From: Archangiaceae bacterium
Lineage (GTDB): Bacteria; Myxococcota; Myxococcia; Myxococcales; Myxococcaceae
Reading direction: 5' to 3'
Length of the DNA stretch: 64,000 nt
Assembly (NCBI GenBank): GCA_016714225.1
Contig: JADJNS010000003.1
Location: 186,001-250,000, forward strand
In this document: positions 63,516-64,000 of the stretch, piece by piece
Numbering within the stretch: the stretch's first letter is position 1
Layout of the letters: each line of letters starts with the position of its first letter
Made by a program: the position numbers and the translations under genes
Notes under the pieces: model-generated
The model's database searches: none
What the model saw: the letters and a program-made list of their open reading frames with translations, nothing else
What the model was told of the DNA's origin: nothing

Positions 63516-64000
63516 TTGACCGACAACTTCTTGAAACGCGTCCTCCAGCCGCCCGCCTACGGGTGGTCTCGCAACGACGCGTTCTACGCGCCCACCTTCC
63601 GCGAGCTGCTGTCGCACTGGCTCTCGCAGATGAACCTGCTGCGCACCCGCAAGAACTGGCTCGCCGTCACCGGCTGGGTGTGGACGCTGGGGCTCGTGCC
63701 GTTCGCGGTGCTGTTCCTCACCCGCTACTTCTCGTGGCGCCTCGCGGGCGTCGGGTTCCTCTACGCCATGGTCGGGCTCGGCACGGTGAACATCGTGTGG
63801 CTGCACCGCTACTGCACCCACCGCGCCTTCACCTTCAGCCACCCGTTCTACCGCTTCGTGGTTCGCAACCTCACCCTGCGGCTGGTGCCCGAAGAGACCT
63901 ACGTGGTCTCGCACCACGTGCACCACGCCTTCCCCGAGCAGGCCGGCGACCCCTACAACGTGCACGGCGGCCGCCTCTACTGCCTGTTCGCCGCCGAGCT
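63516..64000 (+). CDS. fatty acid desaturase (3' end beyond window)
   Basis: About 161 residues are visible. The His-box motifs HRYCTHRAF and HHVHHAF fit a membrane fatty acid desaturase, preceded by two hydrophobic segments (WLAVTGWVWTLGLVPFAVLFL and LAGVGFLYAMVGLGTVNIVWL). The third His box lies outside. Start candidates are TTG 63516 and GTG 63480, neither with a clear Shine-Dalgarno sequence. Its relation to the preceding GH44 gene is unclear. Confidence 0.75.
   Translation, partial: MTDNFLKRVLQPPAYGWSRNDAFYAPTFRELLSHWLSQMNLLRTRKNWLAVTGWVWTLGLVPFAVLFLTRYFSWRLAGVGFLYAMVGLGTVNIVWLHRYCTHRAFTFSHPFYRFVVRNLTLRLVPEETYVVSHHVHHAFPEQAGDPYNVHGGRLYCLFAAE

Overview
The window is GC-rich, densely coding bacterial DNA that reads like a member of the Myxococcota or a related former delta-proteobacterium. 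The signs are GTG and TTG starts, many lipoproteins with Asp/Ala/Gly-rich linkers, an abundance of two-component and sigma-54 genes, and large multiheme cytochromes. No rRNA, tRNA, CRISPR array or insertion sequence is visible. No strain assignment is possible from the sequence alone.

Layout. Positions 1-12500 hold a stress and low-energy gene block: universal stress proteins, a VIT1/CCC1 transporter, a beta-CASP nuclease, hemerythrin, an HPF-cold shock fusion, CBS proteins, DoxX, an MgtA-like P-type ATPase and an MBL hydrolase. Positions 12500-22840 hold a Rieske oxygenase, a CBS-DUF2267 protein, a monoheme protein, a DMT-like permease, a frame-broken pyruvate phosphate dikinase, another Usp, gene debris and an 18-bp tandem repeat. 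Positions 22841-32194 are a divergent extracellular electron transfer locus. One arm encodes a NapC-type quinol oxidase, a small membrane protein, a 23-heme lipoprotein and an OmcA/MtrC-type decaheme lipoprotein. The other encodes an outer-membrane barrel, a 12-heme lipoprotein and a 15-heme-site lipoprotein. That is about 64 heme-binding motifs. Positions 32250-47412 hold a GAF kinase, Uup, a PAP2 phosphatase, a response regulator, a Na+/H+ antiporter, Usp proteins, a trehalose operon (otsA with a membrane sensor, otsB, MarR, Usp), MscS and a SpecificRecomb-family membrane protein. Positions 47413-64000 hold a frameshifted SLC13 permease operon with two DUF5985 proteins, an OmpA-type lipoprotein, an NtrB/NtrC-like pair, a copper-storage-like protein, another CBS protein, a paralogous monoheme protein, a GH44 glycosidase and the start of a fatty acid desaturase.

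How the genes may work together. The most interesting signal is regulatory. At about a dozen transcription units the same architecture recurs. A sigma-54-like element (GG, ten bases, GC; often TGGCAC-N5-TTGC) lies so close to the gene that the predicted mRNA starts only a few bases before the start codon, usually with no Shine-Dalgarno sequence. Many of these promoters also carry an inverted repeat GCA-N5-TGC centred 38-43 bp upstream of the GG. The genes so marked (Usp, VIT1, HPF/hemerythrin, CBS, DoxX/MgtA, PpdK, the monoheme proteins and probably the NapC arm) look like a low-oxygen or energy-limitation regulon comparable in content to the mycobacterial DosR regulon. The GAFTGA-type activator encoded at 56084-57460 is one in-window candidate for controlling it. 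The sequence also contains several single-base frame breaks, and in ppdK these look like missing C residues. They may be assembly errors rather than decay.
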